Assembly (NCBI RefSeq): GCF_013522925.1
Contig: NZ_JAAMQU010000008.1
Coordinates: 124,001 to 188,000, forward strand
From: Pseudomonas japonica
GTDB taxonomy: Bacteria > Pseudomonadota > Gammaproteobacteria > Pseudomonadales > Pseudomonadaceae
Reading direction: 5' to 3'
DNA: 64,000 nucleotides
The notes beneath the pieces are model-generated. The model saw only the letters and a program-made list of their open reading frames with translations. It was not told the DNA's origin and did no database searches. How positions within the stretch are numbered: the first letter of the stretch is position 1; each line of letters opens with the position of its first letter. Position numbers and translations under genes: made by a program. Of the stretch, positions 10,161 to 20,189 are shown one piece after another.

Positions 10161-10174
10161 GAGCTGTTCCTCCT
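10158..10174 (-). promoter_or_regulatory. Shine-Dalgarno AGGAGG positioned for an ATT start of mreC
   Basis: On the minus strand AGGAGG (10174-10169) is followed by 8 nt and then ATT (10160-10158), in frame with mreC. The nearest conventional start, GTG at 10124, is 44 nt from this site and has no ribosome site of its own. ATT initiation is known in infC of enteric bacteria. Confidence 0.7.
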
Positions 10175-10298
10175 GGGCAAGAGGACGAAAGGTCTGTCAT
10201 GGATCGGCGCCGCGGAAAAAACGGAGGAACACACAAACGCCCGGCTGTTACCGCAACCCCGCAAAGGGCTACTGTAAACTACCGGGCGCTACCCTGGC

Positions 10299-11420
<1,122 letters not shown>

Positions 11421-11540
11421 TTAAATTGGCTGTTTTTCCGGGCACACGGCCCCACGATCGCGGCTCTGTGACCGCATTTTCGCGGCTGTGTTCCCCGCCG
11501 GGCGGACCGTTTCCGCCTGTCTTTCCCCTGGAGATCTCCC

Positions 11541-11828
11541 ATGGCGCTCGAACGCTCCGACGTGGAAAAGATCGCCCACCTGGCCCGCCTCGGGCTGCGC
11601 GAGGCCGATCTTCCCAGCACCCTTGACGCTCTGAACAGCATTCTGAGCCTGGCAGACCAGATGCAGAACGTGGACACGCAAAACATCGCGCCCCTGGCCC
11701 ACCCGCTGGAAGCCAGCCAGCGCCTGCGTCCCGACCAGGTTACCGAACACAACCAGCGCGAGGCCTATCAGGCTGTCGCACCGGCCGTCGACAGCGGCCT
11801 GTATCTGGTACCCAAAGTCATCGAGTAA
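11541..11828 (+). CDS. gatC: Aspartyl/glutamyl-tRNA amidotransferase subunit C
   Basis: A 95-residue GatC, the small stabilising subunit of GatCAB, which converts Glu-tRNA(Gln) and Asp-tRNA(Asn) to the amidated forms. It opens with the family pattern [18 protein letters not shown] and contains [14 protein letters not shown] in the middle. A GGAG site precedes the ATG. It is the first gene of gatC-gatA-gatB, with gatA starting 16 bp after its stop, and it is transcribed divergently from mreB. Confidence 0.96.
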   Translation: MALERSDVEKIAHLARLGLREADLPSTLDALNSILSLADQMQNVDTQNIAPLAHPLEASQRLRPDQVTEHNQREAYQAVAPAVDSGLYLVPKVIE

Positions 11829-11844
11829 GGGATAACCGCCTGCC

Positions 11845-13296
11845 ATGCATCAACTTACCCTGGCCGAGATCGCCCGCGGCCTCGCCGCCAAGCAATTCTC
11901 CTCCGAAGAGCTGACCCGCGCCCTCCTCGCCCGCATCCAGGCCCTGGACCCGCGCCTGAACGCGTTCATCACCGTGACCGAGGCCCTGGCCCTGGAGCAG
12001 GCCCGCGCCGCCGATGCCCGCCGTGCGGCCGGTGAAAACAGCCCGTTGCTGGGCGCCCCCATCGCTCACAAAGACCTTTTCTGCACCCGTGGCATCCGTA
12101 CCAGCTGCGGCTCACGCATGCTCGACAACTTCGAGGCCCCCTACGACGCCACCGTGGTCGAGAAACTGGCCGCTGCGGGCACCGTTACCCTCGGCAAGAC
12201 CAACATGGACGAGTTCGCCATGGGTTCGGCCAACGAGAACAGCCACTACGGCCCGGTGAAAAACCCCTGGCAGCTGGACCACGTGCCAGGCGGCTCCTCA
12301 GGTGGCTCGGCAGCTGCAGTGGCGGCTCGCCTGCTGCCAGCCACCACCGGCACCGACACCGGCGGCTCGATTCGCCAGCCGGCGGCCTTCACCAACCTCA
12401 CCGGGCTGAAGCCGACCTACGGTCGCATCTCGCGTTGGGGCATGATCGCCTACGCCTCCAGCCTGGATCAGGCCGGCCCGCTGGCGCGCACCGCCGAAGA
12501 CTGCGCCCTGCTGCTGCAAGGCATGGCCGGTTTCGATCCGAAGGATTCCACCAGCATCGACGAAGCGGTACCCGATTACAGCGCCACGCTCAACGATTCC
12601 CTCGAAGGCCTGCGCATCGGCGTACCGAAGGAGTATTTCGGCGCCGGCCTGGACCCTCGTATTGGCGAGCGGGTACAGGCCAGCATTCGCGAGCTGGAGA
12701 AGCTGGGCGCGGTGATCAAGGAAATCAGCCTGCCGAACATGCAGCATGCCATCCCGGCCTACTACGTGATCGCGCCCGCTGAAGCCTCGTCCAACCTGTC
12801 CCGCTTCGACGGCGTGCGCTTCGGCTACCGCTGCGAGCACCCGGTGGACCTCACCGACCTGTACAAGCGCTCGCGCGGTGAGGGCTTTGGGCCGGAAGTG
12901 CAGCGTCGCATCATGGTGGGCACCTACGCGCTCTCCGCCGGTTATTACGACGCCTACTACCTGAAGGCTCAGCGTATCCGCCGGCTGATCAAGAACGACT
13001 TCATGGCCGCCTTCCAGGAGGTGGACGTGATCCTCGGGCCTACCACGCCCAACCCGGCCTGGAAGCTGGGCGCCAAGGGCAACGACCCGGTAGCCGCCTA
13101 CCTCGAGGACGTTTACACCATCACCGCCAACCTGGCCGGCCTTCCGGGGCTGTCGATGCCGGCGGGCTTCGCCGATGGCCTGCCCGTGGGCACGCAACTG
13201 CTGGCGCCGTACTTCCAGGAAGGGCGGCTGCTCAACATCGCGCATCGCTACCAGCAGGTAACCGACTGGCATCTCCAGTCGCCAGAAGGGTTCTGA
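11845..13296 (+). CDS. gatA: Aspartyl/glutamyl-tRNA amidotransferase subunit A
   Basis: A 483-residue amidase-signature enzyme that releases ammonia from glutamine for tRNA transamidation. The Ser-cisSer-Lys triad is visible: the lysine in IAHKDLF near residue 76, the [13 protein letters not shown] glycine/serine signature near residue 151, and the nucleophile region [12 protein letters not shown] near residue 174. Length is normal. gatB begins 11 bp after the stop. Ammonia passes through a channel to GatB. Confidence 0.97.
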   Translation: MHQLTLAEIARGLAAKQFSSEELTRALLARIQALDPRLNAFITVTEALALEQARAADARRAAGENSPLLGAPIAHKDLFCTRGIRTSCGSRMLDNFEAPYDATVVEKLAAAGTVTLGKTNMDEFAMGSANENSHYGPVKNPWQLDHVPGGSSGGSAAAVAARLLPATTGTDTGGSIRQPAAFTNLTGLKPTYGRISRWGMIAYASSLDQAGPLARTAEDCALLLQGMAGFDPKDSTSIDEAVPDYSATLNDSLEGLRIGVPKEYFGAGLDPRIGERVQASIRELEKLGAVIKEISLPNMQHAIPAYYVIAPAEASSNLSRFDGVRFGYRCEHPVDLTDLYKRSRGEGFGPEVQRRIMVGTYALSAGYYDAYYLKAQRIRRLIKNDFMAAFQEVDVILGPTTPNPAWKLGAKGNDPVAAYLEDVYTITANLAGLPGLSMPAGFADGLPVGTQLLAPYFQEGRLLNIAHRYQQVTDWHLQSPEGF

Positions 13297-13307
13297 GGAG
13301 CAATACC

Positions 13308-14753
13308 ATGCAATGGGAAGTCGTGATCGGGCTGGAGATTCATACCCAGCTCGCGACCCAATCGAAGATTTTCTCCGGCAGTGCCACCACGTTCGGCTCC
13401 GAACCGAACACCCAGGCCAGCCTGGTGGACCTCGGCATGCCTGGCGTGTTGCCGGTGCTGAACCAGGAAGCGGTACGCATGGCGGTGATGTTCGGCCTGG
13501 CCATCGACGCTGAAATCGGCCAGCAGAACGTGTTCGCCCGCAAGAACTACTTCTACCCGGACCTGCCCAAGGGCTACCAGATCAGCCAGATGGATTACCC
13601 CATCGTTGGCAAGGGCCACCTGGACATCACGCTCGAGGACGGCACCGTCAAGCGCATTGGCGTGACGCGCGCGCACCTTGAAGAAGACGCCGGCAAAAGC
13701 CTGCACGAGGATTTCCAGGGCTTTTCAGGCATCGACCTGAACCGCGCCGGCACCCCGCTGCTGGAGATCGTGTCCGAGCCGGACATGCGCAGCGCGAAAG
13801 AAGCCGTGGCCTATGTGAAGGCCATGCACGCGCTGGTGCGCTACCTGGGCATCTGTGACGGCAACATGGCCGAGGGCTCCCTGCGCTGCGACTGCAACGT
13901 GTCGATCCGCCCCAAGGGCCAGGCCGAGTTCGGCACCCGCTGCGAGATCAAGAACGTCAACTCGTTCCGGTTCATCGAACGGGCGATCAACAGCGAAATC
14001 CAGCGCCAGATCGAGCTGATCGAGGACGGCGGCAAGGTTATCCAGGAAACTCGCCTGTACGACCCCAACAAGGACGAAACCCGCTCCATGCGCAGCAAGG
14101 AAGAAGCGAACGACTACCGCTACTTCCCCGACCCGGACCTGCTGCCCGTGGTGATCGAGGACGCCTTTGTGGCCAGCGTGCGCGCTTCGCTGCCCGAGCT
14201 GCCGCCGCAGAAGCGCGAGCGCTTCCAGAGCCAGTACGGCCTTTCCGCCTATGACGCCACGGTGCTGGCTTCCAGCCGCGAGCAAGCGGACTACTTCGAG
14301 CAGGTGGCGGCCCTGTGCGGCGATGCCAAGCTGGCGGCGAACTGGGTGATGGTCGAGCTGGGCAGCCTGCTCAACAAGCAGGGCCTGGACATCGAGCAGT
14401 CCCCGGTGAGCGCCGAATTGCTGGGTGGCATGCTGCAGCGCATCCGCGACAACACCATCTCCGGCAAGATCGCCAAGGCGGTGTTCGAAGCCATGGCCAA
14501 TGGCGAAGGCACCGCCGACGCAATCATCGAAGCCCGGGGCCTGAAACAGGTAACCGACAGCGGTGCCATCGAAAAAGTACTGGAGGACGTGCTGGCCGCC
14601 AACGCCGAGCAGGTCGAACAGTACCGCGCCGCCGATGAAGCCAAGCGTGGAAAGATGTTCGGCTTCTTCGTAGGCCAGGCGATGAAAGCGTCGAAGGGCA
14701 AGGCGAACCCGCAACAGGTGAACGAACTGCTCAAGCGCAAGCTCGAAGGCTGA
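13308..14753 (+). CDS. gatB: Aspartyl/glutamyl-tRNA amidotransferase subunit B
   Basis: A 481-residue GatB that activates the misacylated tRNA carboxylate with ATP and accepts ammonia from GatA. The N-terminal cradle begins [13 protein letters not shown] and contains the conserved [14 protein letters not shown] motif near residue 80. A helical and YqeY-like tail domain follows residue ~290 and binds tRNA. It is the last gene of gatCAB and is followed by a hairpin that probably separates it from the RlpA-like gene. Confidence 0.97.
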   Translation: MQWEVVIGLEIHTQLATQSKIFSGSATTFGSEPNTQASLVDLGMPGVLPVLNQEAVRMAVMFGLAIDAEIGQQNVFARKNYFYPDLPKGYQISQMDYPIVGKGHLDITLEDGTVKRIGVTRAHLEEDAGKSLHEDFQGFSGIDLNRAGTPLLEIVSEPDMRSAKEAVAYVKAMHALVRYLGICDGNMAEGSLRCDCNVSIRPKGQAEFGTRCEIKNVNSFRFIERAINSEIQRQIELIEDGGKVIQETRLYDPNKDETRSMRSKEEANDYRYFPDPDLLPVVIEDAFVASVRASLPELPPQKRERFQSQYGLSAYDATVLASSREQADYFEQVAALCGDAKLAANWVMVELGSLLNKQGLDIEQSPVSAELLGGMLQRIRDNTISGKIAKAVFEAMANGEGTADAIIEARGLKQVTDSGAIEKVLEDVLAANAEQVEQYRAADEAKRGKMFGFFVGQAMKASKGKANPQQVNELLKRKLEG

Positions 14754-14763
14754 GATTTCAGCC

Positions 14764-14790
14764 GCCTGGCGGCCTCATCGGCTGCCAGGC
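14764..14790 (+). terminator. Hairpin after gatB
   Basis: GCCTGGCGGCC and GGCTGCCAGGC form an 11-bp stem with one G-U pair and a 5-nt loop, 10 bp after the gatB stop. There is no uridine run, so it may be a processing or stability hairpin rather than a full intrinsic terminator. Confidence 0.5.
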
Positions 14791-14813
14791 CACCTTCGCC
14801 ACAAGGATCAACC

Positions 14814-15188
14814 ATGCGGTGCCTGTTGTTGTTGCCTGCTTTAAGCCTGTTGTTACTGGCCGGTTGCGCCGGCCAGCGTAATGCGCTGGAACCCGGCCAG
14901 GCGGAGGAAGGCATGGCGTCGTATTACGGTGCGCGGCATCACGGCTTGCGCACCGCCAGCGGGGAACGGTTCGACCAGAACAGCCTGACCGCCGCCCATC
15001 GTACCCTGCCCTTCGGCAGCGAGGTGCGCGTTACCAACCTGGCCAATGACCGCACCGTGATCGTGCGCGTCAATGATCGGGGGCCACGCGCGCGCAGCCG
15101 GATCATCGACCTGTCCCGTGGCGCAGCCCAACGGCTGGGCATGACCGACGACGGCATCGCCCGCGTCCGTATCGAACGCCTGGACTGA
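14814..15188 (+). CDS. Small RlpA-like DPBB lipoprotein
   Basis: A 124-residue protein with a lipoprotein signal (lipobox LLAG-C near residue 18), followed by one double-psi beta-barrel domain. Conserved RlpA features are visible: MASYYGARHHGLRTASGERF, LPFGSEVRVTNL, VRVNDRGPRARSRIIDLS and a final short strand. Full RlpA proteins cut denuded glycan strands at the septum and carry a SPOR domain; this one lacks SPOR, so septal targeting is not evident. It follows gatB, as a similar small gene does in P. aeruginosa. Activity as a lytic transglycosylase is inferred from the fold only. Confidence 0.85.
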   Translation: MRCLLLLPALSLLLLAGCAGQRNALEPGQAEEGMASYYGARHHGLRTASGERFDQNSLTAAHRTLPFGSEVRVTNLANDRTVIVRVNDRGPRARSRIIDLSRGAAQRLGMTDDGIARVRIERLD

Positions 15189-15189
15189 C

Positions 15190-15202
15190 GGAGGCCGGTA
15201 TC
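15190..15202 (+). promoter_or_regulatory. Shine-Dalgarno GGAGG placed for an ATC start of the antiporter gene
   Basis: GGAGG at 15190-15194 is followed by 5 nt and an in-frame ATC at 15200, directly after the rlpA-like stop at 15188. The first conventional in-frame start is ATG 60 bp further on, inside what should be the first transmembrane helix. Confidence 0.5.
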
Positions 15203-16270
15203 GCCGAGCTCGCTTCACTGCCACCCCTGAGCCTGCTTCAGTTCGCCGCCGGCGTACTGATGCTGCTGCTGGGCGCCGAACTGATGGTGCGTAATGCTTT
15301 GCGCCTGGCACTGCGCGCGCGGGTTCGCCCGCTGGTCGTAGGGCTGCTGCTGATGGCACTGGGGAGCAGCGCGCCGCAATTGGCGATCAGCCTGGGCGCC
15401 GTGGATGCAGGGGCGCCTGACGTGGCCATCGGTAGTTTGATCGGAGGCACGCTGTTCAACCTGTTGGTGACGCTGGGCCTGTGTGCGATGGTGGTGCCGC
15501 TACGGGTGTCCCTCCCGGTGGTGAAGCTGGACGTGCCTATGGTGGTGATTGCCGCAGCGCTGTTGTATGCGCTGGCCTGGGACCAACACCTCGGTACGTG
15601 GGAAGCCGCACTGCTGCTTGTATGCGGCGCGGCCTACCTGGCTGTCGCAGGCTGGCAGTTTCGCCATGCCGGCCGGCCTGTTCCCAGCGCTCCCGTCAGG
15701 CAACGGTCCGTTTTGGCTACGCTCGCCCGGCTGGCTGCCGGCATTACCTTGCTGACCGTTGGCGGCCAATGGCTGCTCACCGCAGCGGTAACGTTCGCCA
15801 ACGAACTGGGTTTATCGGAGCGGGTTATCGGGCTCACCGTGGTGGCAGTCTGCGCCTCGCTGCCCCAGCTACTGATGGCGCTGTTCGCCGTTTGGCGGGG
15901 GGAGCGGGAGCTGGCCGTGGGCAGCGTTATCGGCGGCAGCGTTTACACCCTCACCGGCGTAGTCGCCGCGACCGTGCTCGCCAGCCCCGGCGGCCTGTCC
16001 ATTTCCCCGAACGGGTTGGCGTATGAGCTACCGGCGCTGCTGGGCGCTGCCGTGCTGTCGTGGCCCTTGTTCCGCCTGGGCTACAGGATTACCCGGCTGG
16101 AAGGGCTGTTGCTACTGGCCCTGTACAGCGTGTTCGCCCTGCACTTGATCGGCTTCAGTACAGGCATGCCTATTGCGATACGGCTGGAACGGCTGGCGCT
16201 GCACTATGCCCTGCCACTTCTGGCGATGCTGGTACTGCTGGCGGCGTGGCGCCATCGGCGGCGCGCTTGA
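15200..16270 (+). CDS. CaCA-superfamily (sodium/calcium exchanger-like) membrane protein
   Basis: About 356 residues and roughly ten transmembrane helices in two inverted halves, with alpha repeats at GSSAPQLAISL (first half) and ASLPQLLMALFA (second half). The usual ion-coordinating glutamate of each repeat (consensus GTS-x-PEL) is replaced by glutamine, at about residues 60 and 223. The NVIGSN-like motif is SLIGGTLFN in repeat 1 and SVIGGSVYT in repeat 2. The start is uncertain: ATC at 15200 has an ideal ribosome site and restores a complete first helix, whereas ATG at 15260 cuts into it. Probably co-transcribed with the RlpA-like gene. The transported ion cannot be assigned given the missing glutamates. 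Confidence 0.75.
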   Translation: MAELASLPPLSLLQFAAGVLMLLLGAELMVRNALRLALRARVRPLVVGLLLMALGSSAPQLAISLGAVDAGAPDVAIGSLIGGTLFNLLVTLGLCAMVVPLRVSLPVVKLDVPMVVIAAALLYALAWDQHLGTWEAALLLVCGAAYLAVAGWQFRHAGRPVPSAPVRQRSVLATLARLAAGITLLTVGGQWLLTAAVTFANELGLSERVIGLTVVAVCASLPQLLMALFAVWRGERELAVGSVIGGSVYTLTGVVAATVLASPGGLSISPNGLAYELPALLGAAVLSWPLFRLGYRITRLEGLLLLALYSVFALHLIGFSTGMPIAIRLERLALHYALPLLAMLVLLAAWRHRRRA

Positions 16271-16447
16271 GTTGATCAAAGTCGGTTCACATTTTCATCA
16301 GGTAGCTACCAAACCTTGACCTGACCGGTGACACCGTCGCGCTTTCCGATGGGCAAGGGGCATCTCTGCCAGTAAAATGCGACGCCGGTTCCGCCACGCT
16401 TATCAGGGACGAGCAGTGAGCCGAAACAAGTAGTGAAGGACTCATGC

Positions 16448-16942
16448 ATGTCGCGTTTTAAGGCACCGCCGCCACAGGCGATACCGGTCGAATTTGACCA
16501 TCACGAAGACTTCAACATCGCTCATCCGACCACAGGCCTGTCATGCTGGGGACTGGTGAAGGTTACCAGTAAGCTACTAGAGCAGCCGGGCGGTAAAATA
16601 TACCTTCGAGCAGGCAAGCATATCGGCCCCCACAAGGGCTTCGGTGTACGCCACATATGGGCAGAGCGCGGTCATGACCTCTGCAAATGGGGCTACGCAA
16701 CATTCTATGACGTTCCCAGATTTGTAGCAGACATCATCGTCCACGGCACAACTATCGTTTGTGAGTTCGATTCGATGAAGGGTCACGAGCGGTTGATCGT
16801 GCTGCGAGGCCGCAAGGGGTGCGCCGTCCTCGCGGCATGGCCAATCGCAGCAGATCAGGTGTACTACAGCGTGGTCACGGCTTACCGCAACCGCACACCG
16901 AATGGCAAAGCGGTGGCTGTAATCGAAGGTTTGCAACCCTGA
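16448..16942 (+). CDS. Orphan protein resembling BECR-fold (Barnase-EndoU-ColicinE5/D-RelE) nucleases
   Basis: A 164-residue protein I cannot name with certainty. The C-terminal two thirds resemble phage and polymorphic-toxin BECR nuclease domains: a histidine-rich HKGFGVRHIWAERGHDL stretch near residues 60-75, beta strands ending in RLIVLRGRKG, and a terminal YYSVVTAYRNRTPNG strand-turn typical of that fold. There is no signal peptide, delivery domain or obvious immunity gene beside it. The ATG at 16448 is chosen because AAGGA lies 7 nt upstream; a GTG 15 bp earlier has no site. It is a monocistronic insertion between the antiporter and AEC genes, closed by a strong hairpin. Confidence 0.5.
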   Translation: MSRFKAPPPQAIPVEFDHHEDFNIAHPTTGLSCWGLVKVTSKLLEQPGGKIYLRAGKHIGPHKGFGVRHIWAERGHDLCKWGYATFYDVPRFVADIIVHGTTIVCEFDSMKGHERLIVLRGRKGCAVLAAWPIAADQVYYSVVTAYRNRTPNGKAVAVIEGLQP

Positions 16943-16948
16943 GACGCC

Positions 16949-16972
16949 AAAGGCGCCCCTGAGGGCGCCTTT
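16949..16972 (+). terminator. Perfect stem-loop after the BECR-like gene
   Basis: AAAGGCGCCC and GGGCGCCTTT form a perfect 10-bp stem with a CTGA loop, 6 bp after the stop codon. The stem base is A/T, so it can act in either orientation, but the run of T is only three long. Confidence 0.75.
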
Positions 16973-17272
16973 GAACGAAGATATTGCGGGACGGTAGTCG
17001 CAGCGCTTGCTTAGCTAGCCGGAAGGCTGGGTCACATGCCACCAAACTGAAGCCTGGTGCCGCTACCACACAAAGGGCGCCTCTGTGCAATCCACACTCC
17101 AGATCCAATTACGCCTGATGATCTCGGAGCCCTGCTCTTATTTTCCCGCAGGCCTAATATAACCCTAGGAGTATCAGTTCACAAGGTGGACGCACTTGTG
17201 AAAAACCAGGAATGGGCCGATCTATGATAAAGCAATAGCCAAGGCCAACGGTTGGGTTGAGGTGATCCTTAC
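16973..17272. other. 300-bp intergenic stretch without a recognisable gene
   Basis: No convincing coding sequence was found on either strand. A short open stretch near 17215-17270 reads NGPIYDKAIAKANGW in one forward frame, but it has no start or ribosome site and runs into the AEC gene. It could be a decayed fragment. Confidence 0.4.
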
Positions 17273-18214
17273 TCAAATCCACCCACCCCAATGCAACAGG
17301 AATATCCCGGCATTGGTGGTCACGATCGCGGCGATGGTGGTGACCACCACGATGGTGGCGGCCAAACGATAGTTGCCATTGGCGGCACGGGCCATCACGT
17401 AGCTGACCGAGGCAGTGGGCGCGCCGAAATAGAGAAACAGGATACCCAGGTCTGCGCCTCGGAACCCGCACAGCCACGCGCCGGCTGTGGCGACCAGCGG
17501 CAGTACGACCATCTTCACCAGGCTGGCGCTGATGGCCATCCGGCTGCCAGCGCGCAGGGCAGACAGCGACAGCGTGCCGCCAATGCAGATCAACGCCAGC
17601 GGCAACGTCATGTGCGCCAGGTATTGGGCGGACTGGTCAAGCCAGCCCGGCAACGGAATACGCCAGGCGGCAAAAGGGACCGCAGCCAGCACGCCAAGGA
17701 TAAGCGGGTTGCGGATAACCCCCAGCGCCAGGCTGAGCGGGTCGGATTTCATCGTTGGGCTGTAATAGGCCAGCACCACGGAGGAGAGGCTGTTGTAGAG
17801 CACGATCAGCACGGCGGCCAGGATCGAGCCCACCGCGATCCCGTAGTCACCGTACATGCTGGCCGCCAGGGCCAGGCCAATGATCCCGTTATTGCCCCGG
17901 AAGGCGCCTTGTACATAAATCCCGCGGTCTTCCACCGGGCAATGCCAGCGCGCCCATAGCCAGATCAACGCGAAGCTTACAACGGTGGCAACCGCGAAAT
18001 AGGCCATTACCCCCAGCTGCAGCGCCTCATTGAGGTTGGCATGGATGATCCCGAGAAACAGCAGGCAGGGCATGGTCACGTTGAACACCAGTTCGGACGC
18101 GACCTTGATAAAACCGTCGTCGATCCAGTGAACGCGCTTGAGCAGCAAGCCCATGAACAGCATGGCGAACACCGGTGCGGTGATGTTCAGGGTTTCGAGG
18201 AAAATGCCGAGCAT
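17273..18214 (-). CDS. AEC-family (auxin efflux carrier-like) permease
   Basis: A 313-residue membrane protein with about ten transmembrane helices. It begins LNITAPVFAMLFMGLLLKR, the typical AEC/MdcF opening. The central FNVTMPCLLF and C-terminal YFGAPTASVSYVMA segments are family signatures; the second is a crossover-helix motif. Members export or import small organic acids such as malonate. Here the adjacent kdgD suggests, by context only, a role with sugar acids. A terminator separates it from kdgD, so it probably has its own promoter. Confidence 0.85.
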   Translation of the reverse strand: MLGIFLETLNITAPVFAMLFMGLLLKRVHWIDDGFIKVASELVFNVTMPCLLFLGIIHANLNEALQLGVMAYFAVATVVSFALIWLWARWHCPVEDRGIYVQGAFRGNNGIIGLALAASMYGDYGIAVGSILAAVLIVLYNSLSSVVLAYYSPTMKSDPLSLALGVIRNPLILGVLAAVPFAAWRIPLPGWLDQSAQYLAHMTLPLALICIGGTLSLSALRAGSRMAISASLVKMVVLPLVATAGAWLCGFRGADLGILFLYFGAPTASVSYVMARAANGNYRLAATIVVVTTIAAIVTTNAGIFLLHWGGWI

Positions 18215-18268
18215 GCGGGGGGCAGTCCGTTATCGGTTGTCTGTACTGCATCATAATTCACCGAAACG

Positions 18269-18296
18269 AAAAAGCGCGCCGCAAGGGCGCGCTTTT
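18269..18296 (-). terminator. Rho-independent terminator of kdgD
   Basis: On the minus strand AAAAGCGCGCC and GGCGCGCTTTT form a perfect 11-bp stem with a 5-nt loop, followed by another T to give TTTTT. It lies 19 bp after the kdgD stop and is one of the clearest intrinsic terminators in the window. Confidence 0.9.
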
Positions 18297-18315
18297 CAGG
18301 CGTACAAAGCCGGTG

Positions 18316-19227
18316 TTACTGCGGCCCGAGCTTGTCCATCAGCGCGGCGAGCATTTCGTACTCTTCGCCAGTGAGGTCGGTGAGCGGGGTGCGCACCGGG
18401 CCTGCATCGTAGCCCGCGATCTTCGCGCCGGCCTTGACGATGCTCACGGCATAGCCAGCCTTGCGGTTGCGGATGTCCAGGTAAGGCAGGAAGAAGTCAT
18501 CGATCATCTTGCCAACGGCTACATGGTCGTCCGCGGCAATGGCGTGGTAGAAGTCCATGGCCAGCTTGGGCACGAAGTTGAACACGGCCGAGGAGTAAAC
18601 CGGCACGCCCAGGGCTTTGTAGGCTGCTGCGTAAACTTCAGCGGTAGGCAGGCCGCCCAGGTAGCTGAAACGGTCGCCCAGACGGCGGCGGATGCTGACC
18701 ATCAATTCGATGTCGCCCAGGCCATCCTTGTAACCGATCAGGTTAGGGCAGCGCTCGGCGAGTTGTTCCAGCAGCGGCGCGTTGAGGCGGCACACGTTGC
18801 GGTTGTAGACGATCACACCGATGTTGACCGACTTGCACACGGCTTCAACGTGGGCGGCAACACCGTCCTGGGAGGCTTCGGTCAGGTAGTGCGGCAGCAG
18901 CAGCAGGCCCTTGGCACCCAGGCGCTCGGCTTCTTGTGCGTATTCGATGGCCTGGCGGGTGGCACCGCCTACGCCAGCGAGGATTGGCACGCTGGTAGCG
19001 CAGGTATCAACGGCGGTCTTGATGACCTCGGAGTACTCGCTGGCAGCCAGGGAGAAGAATTCACCGGTGCCGCCGGCAGCGAACAGTGCGCTGGCGCCGT
19101 AAGGGGCGAGCCATTCCAGGCGCTTGATGTAGCCAGCGCGATTGAAATCGCCCTTGGCATCGAAGTCGGTAACCGGGAAAGACAGCAGGCCGGCGGAAAG
19201 GATGGACTTGAGTTCTTGTGGAGTCAT
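18316..19227 (-). CDS. kdgD: 5-dehydro-4-deoxyglucarate dehydratase
   Basis: A 303-residue DapA-superfamily TIM barrel that dehydrates and decarboxylates 5-dehydro-4-deoxyglucarate to alpha-ketoglutarate semialdehyde in glucarate/galactarate breakdown. The opening [23 protein letters not shown] is diagnostic. The Schiff-base lysine is in [10 protein letters not shown] (about residue 183) and the tyrosine in GVIVYNRN. The start is ATG at 19227; an upstream in-frame extension of 28 codons lies over the putative operator. Its regulator gene is just upstream on the same strand. The other pathway genes (gudD, gudP, semialdehyde dehydrogenase) are not in the window. Confidence 0.93.
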   Translation of the reverse strand: MTPQELKSILSAGLLSFPVTDFDAKGDFNRAGYIKRLEWLAPYGASALFAAGGTGEFFSLAASEYSEVIKTAVDTCATSVPILAGVGGATRQAIEYAQEAERLGAKGLLLLPHYLTEASQDGVAAHVEAVCKSVNIGVIVYNRNVCRLNAPLLEQLAERCPNLIGYKDGLGDIELMVSIRRRLGDRFSYLGGLPTAEVYAAAYKALGVPVYSSAVFNFVPKLAMDFYHAIAADDHVAVGKMIDDFFLPYLDIRNRKAGYAVSIVKAGAKIAGYDAGPVRTPLTDLTGEEYEMLAALMDKLGPQ

Positions 19228-19277
19228 TGTTGTGAACACCCTGGTGCGCTGTAGGACGAAAACCGGCGAGTGCCGAT

Positions 19278-19297
19278 GTTGTAAGTCATCGTACAAC
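19278..19297 (-). promoter_or_regulatory. Inverted repeat upstream of kdgD, candidate GntR operator
   Basis: GTTGTA and TACAAC form a perfect inverted repeat separated by 8 nt, 51 bp upstream of kdgD. The right half carries ATCGTACAA, the exact complement of the TTGTACGAT found upstream of the neighbouring GntR-family gene at 20197-20205. FadR-type regulators bind short T-G-T/A-C-A palindromes. Confidence 0.5.
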
Positions 19298-19365
19298 CAG
19301 ATCCAGAACACGACAAGGGGGGCGAGCGAAAGATTCCGGATTTCATGTTCGCCACAGGATCAGCG

Positions 19366-19389
19366 GGGCCTGCGCATATTCGCAGGCCC
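19366..19389 (-). terminator. Stem-loop after the GntR regulator gene
   Basis: GGGCCTGCG and CGCAGGCCC form a perfect 9-bp stem with a CATATT loop, 7 bp beyond the regulator stop codon. It lacks a uridine tract and may only partly separate the regulator from kdgD. Confidence 0.55.
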
Positions 19390-19395
19390 TTGCCG

Positions 19396-20145
19396 TTACA
19401 CCGGGTTGGCAGCCGCTTCTTCGTGGGCCTGGCGCAGGCGCTCGCGGCTGTTGGTGAGGTGCAAGCGCATGGCGGCGCGGGCGGCGTCGGCGTCCTGGCG
19501 GGCAATAGCGTCGAAAATTTCTTCGTGCTCGCGGCTCAGCCGGTTCATGTAATGCTGCTGGTCGTCATGGGCCAGGCGGGCGGAATTGAGCCGTGTACGC
19601 GGAATGATGCTGGTGCCCAGGTGGGTCATGATGTCGGTGAAGTACCGATTCCCCGTGGCCAGCGCGATGCGCAGGTGGAACTGGAAATCCGAGGCGACTG
19701 CGTCAGTGGCGTGAGCCGCACTTTCGTTTAGCGCATCGAGGGCTTCACGCATGGCGAGCAGTTGCTCGTCGCTGCGCCGGTGGGCCGCCAGGCCTGCCGA
19801 TTCCACTTCCAAGCTGATACGCAGCTCCAGCACCGCCAGCACATCACGCAAGGTGACGATGGTGGCGGGGTCGATGCGGAACCCGCTCGGGCTGGGGGTA
19901 TCGAGCACGAAGGTGCCGATACCATGACGGGTTTCGACCTGACCGGCGGCCTGCAAGCGGGAAATGGCTTCACGCACCACGGTGCGGCTCACCCCCTGCT
20001 CTTCCATGATGGCGGACTCGGTAGGAAGCTTGTCGCCACGCTTGAGTTCGCCGTTACGGATGCGCTCGCTCAGGATAGCTACCAGCTCCTGAGCGAGGCT
20101 GCGGGGTTTCTTGCGGGCGCGTGGTATGGCGCTCTGATTGTCCAT
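19396..20145 (-). CDS. FadR-subfamily GntR transcriptional regulator
   Basis: A 249-residue repressor-type protein. The N-terminal winged helix (about residues 14-80) contains GDKLPTESAIMEEQGVSRTVVREAISRLQAAG, with a GIGTFV wing. The C-terminal all-helical FCD ligand domain (about 95-225) has the conserved acidic and histidine metal-site pattern (TDIMTHLG, HEEIFDAIARQDADAARAAMRLHL). Position upstream of kdgD suggests control of sugar-acid catabolism; the ligand is not known. A 9-mer shared with the kdgD upstream region suggests self-regulation plus kdgD control. Confidence 0.88.
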   Translation of the reverse strand: MDNQSAIPRARKKPRSLAQELVAILSERIRNGELKRGDKLPTESAIMEEQGVSRTVVREAISRLQAAGQVETRHGIGTFVLDTPSPSGFRIDPATIVTLRDVLAVLELRISLEVESAGLAAHRRSDEQLLAMREALDALNESAAHATDAVASDFQFHLRIALATGNRYFTDIMTHLGTSIIPRTRLNSARLAHDDQQHYMNRLSREHEEIFDAIARQDADAARAAMRLHLTNSRERLRQAHEEAAANPV

Positions 20146-20189
20146 AGATAAAGCCGGTCTCGGGGTTGATCACGCCCCATCATAGCGCA

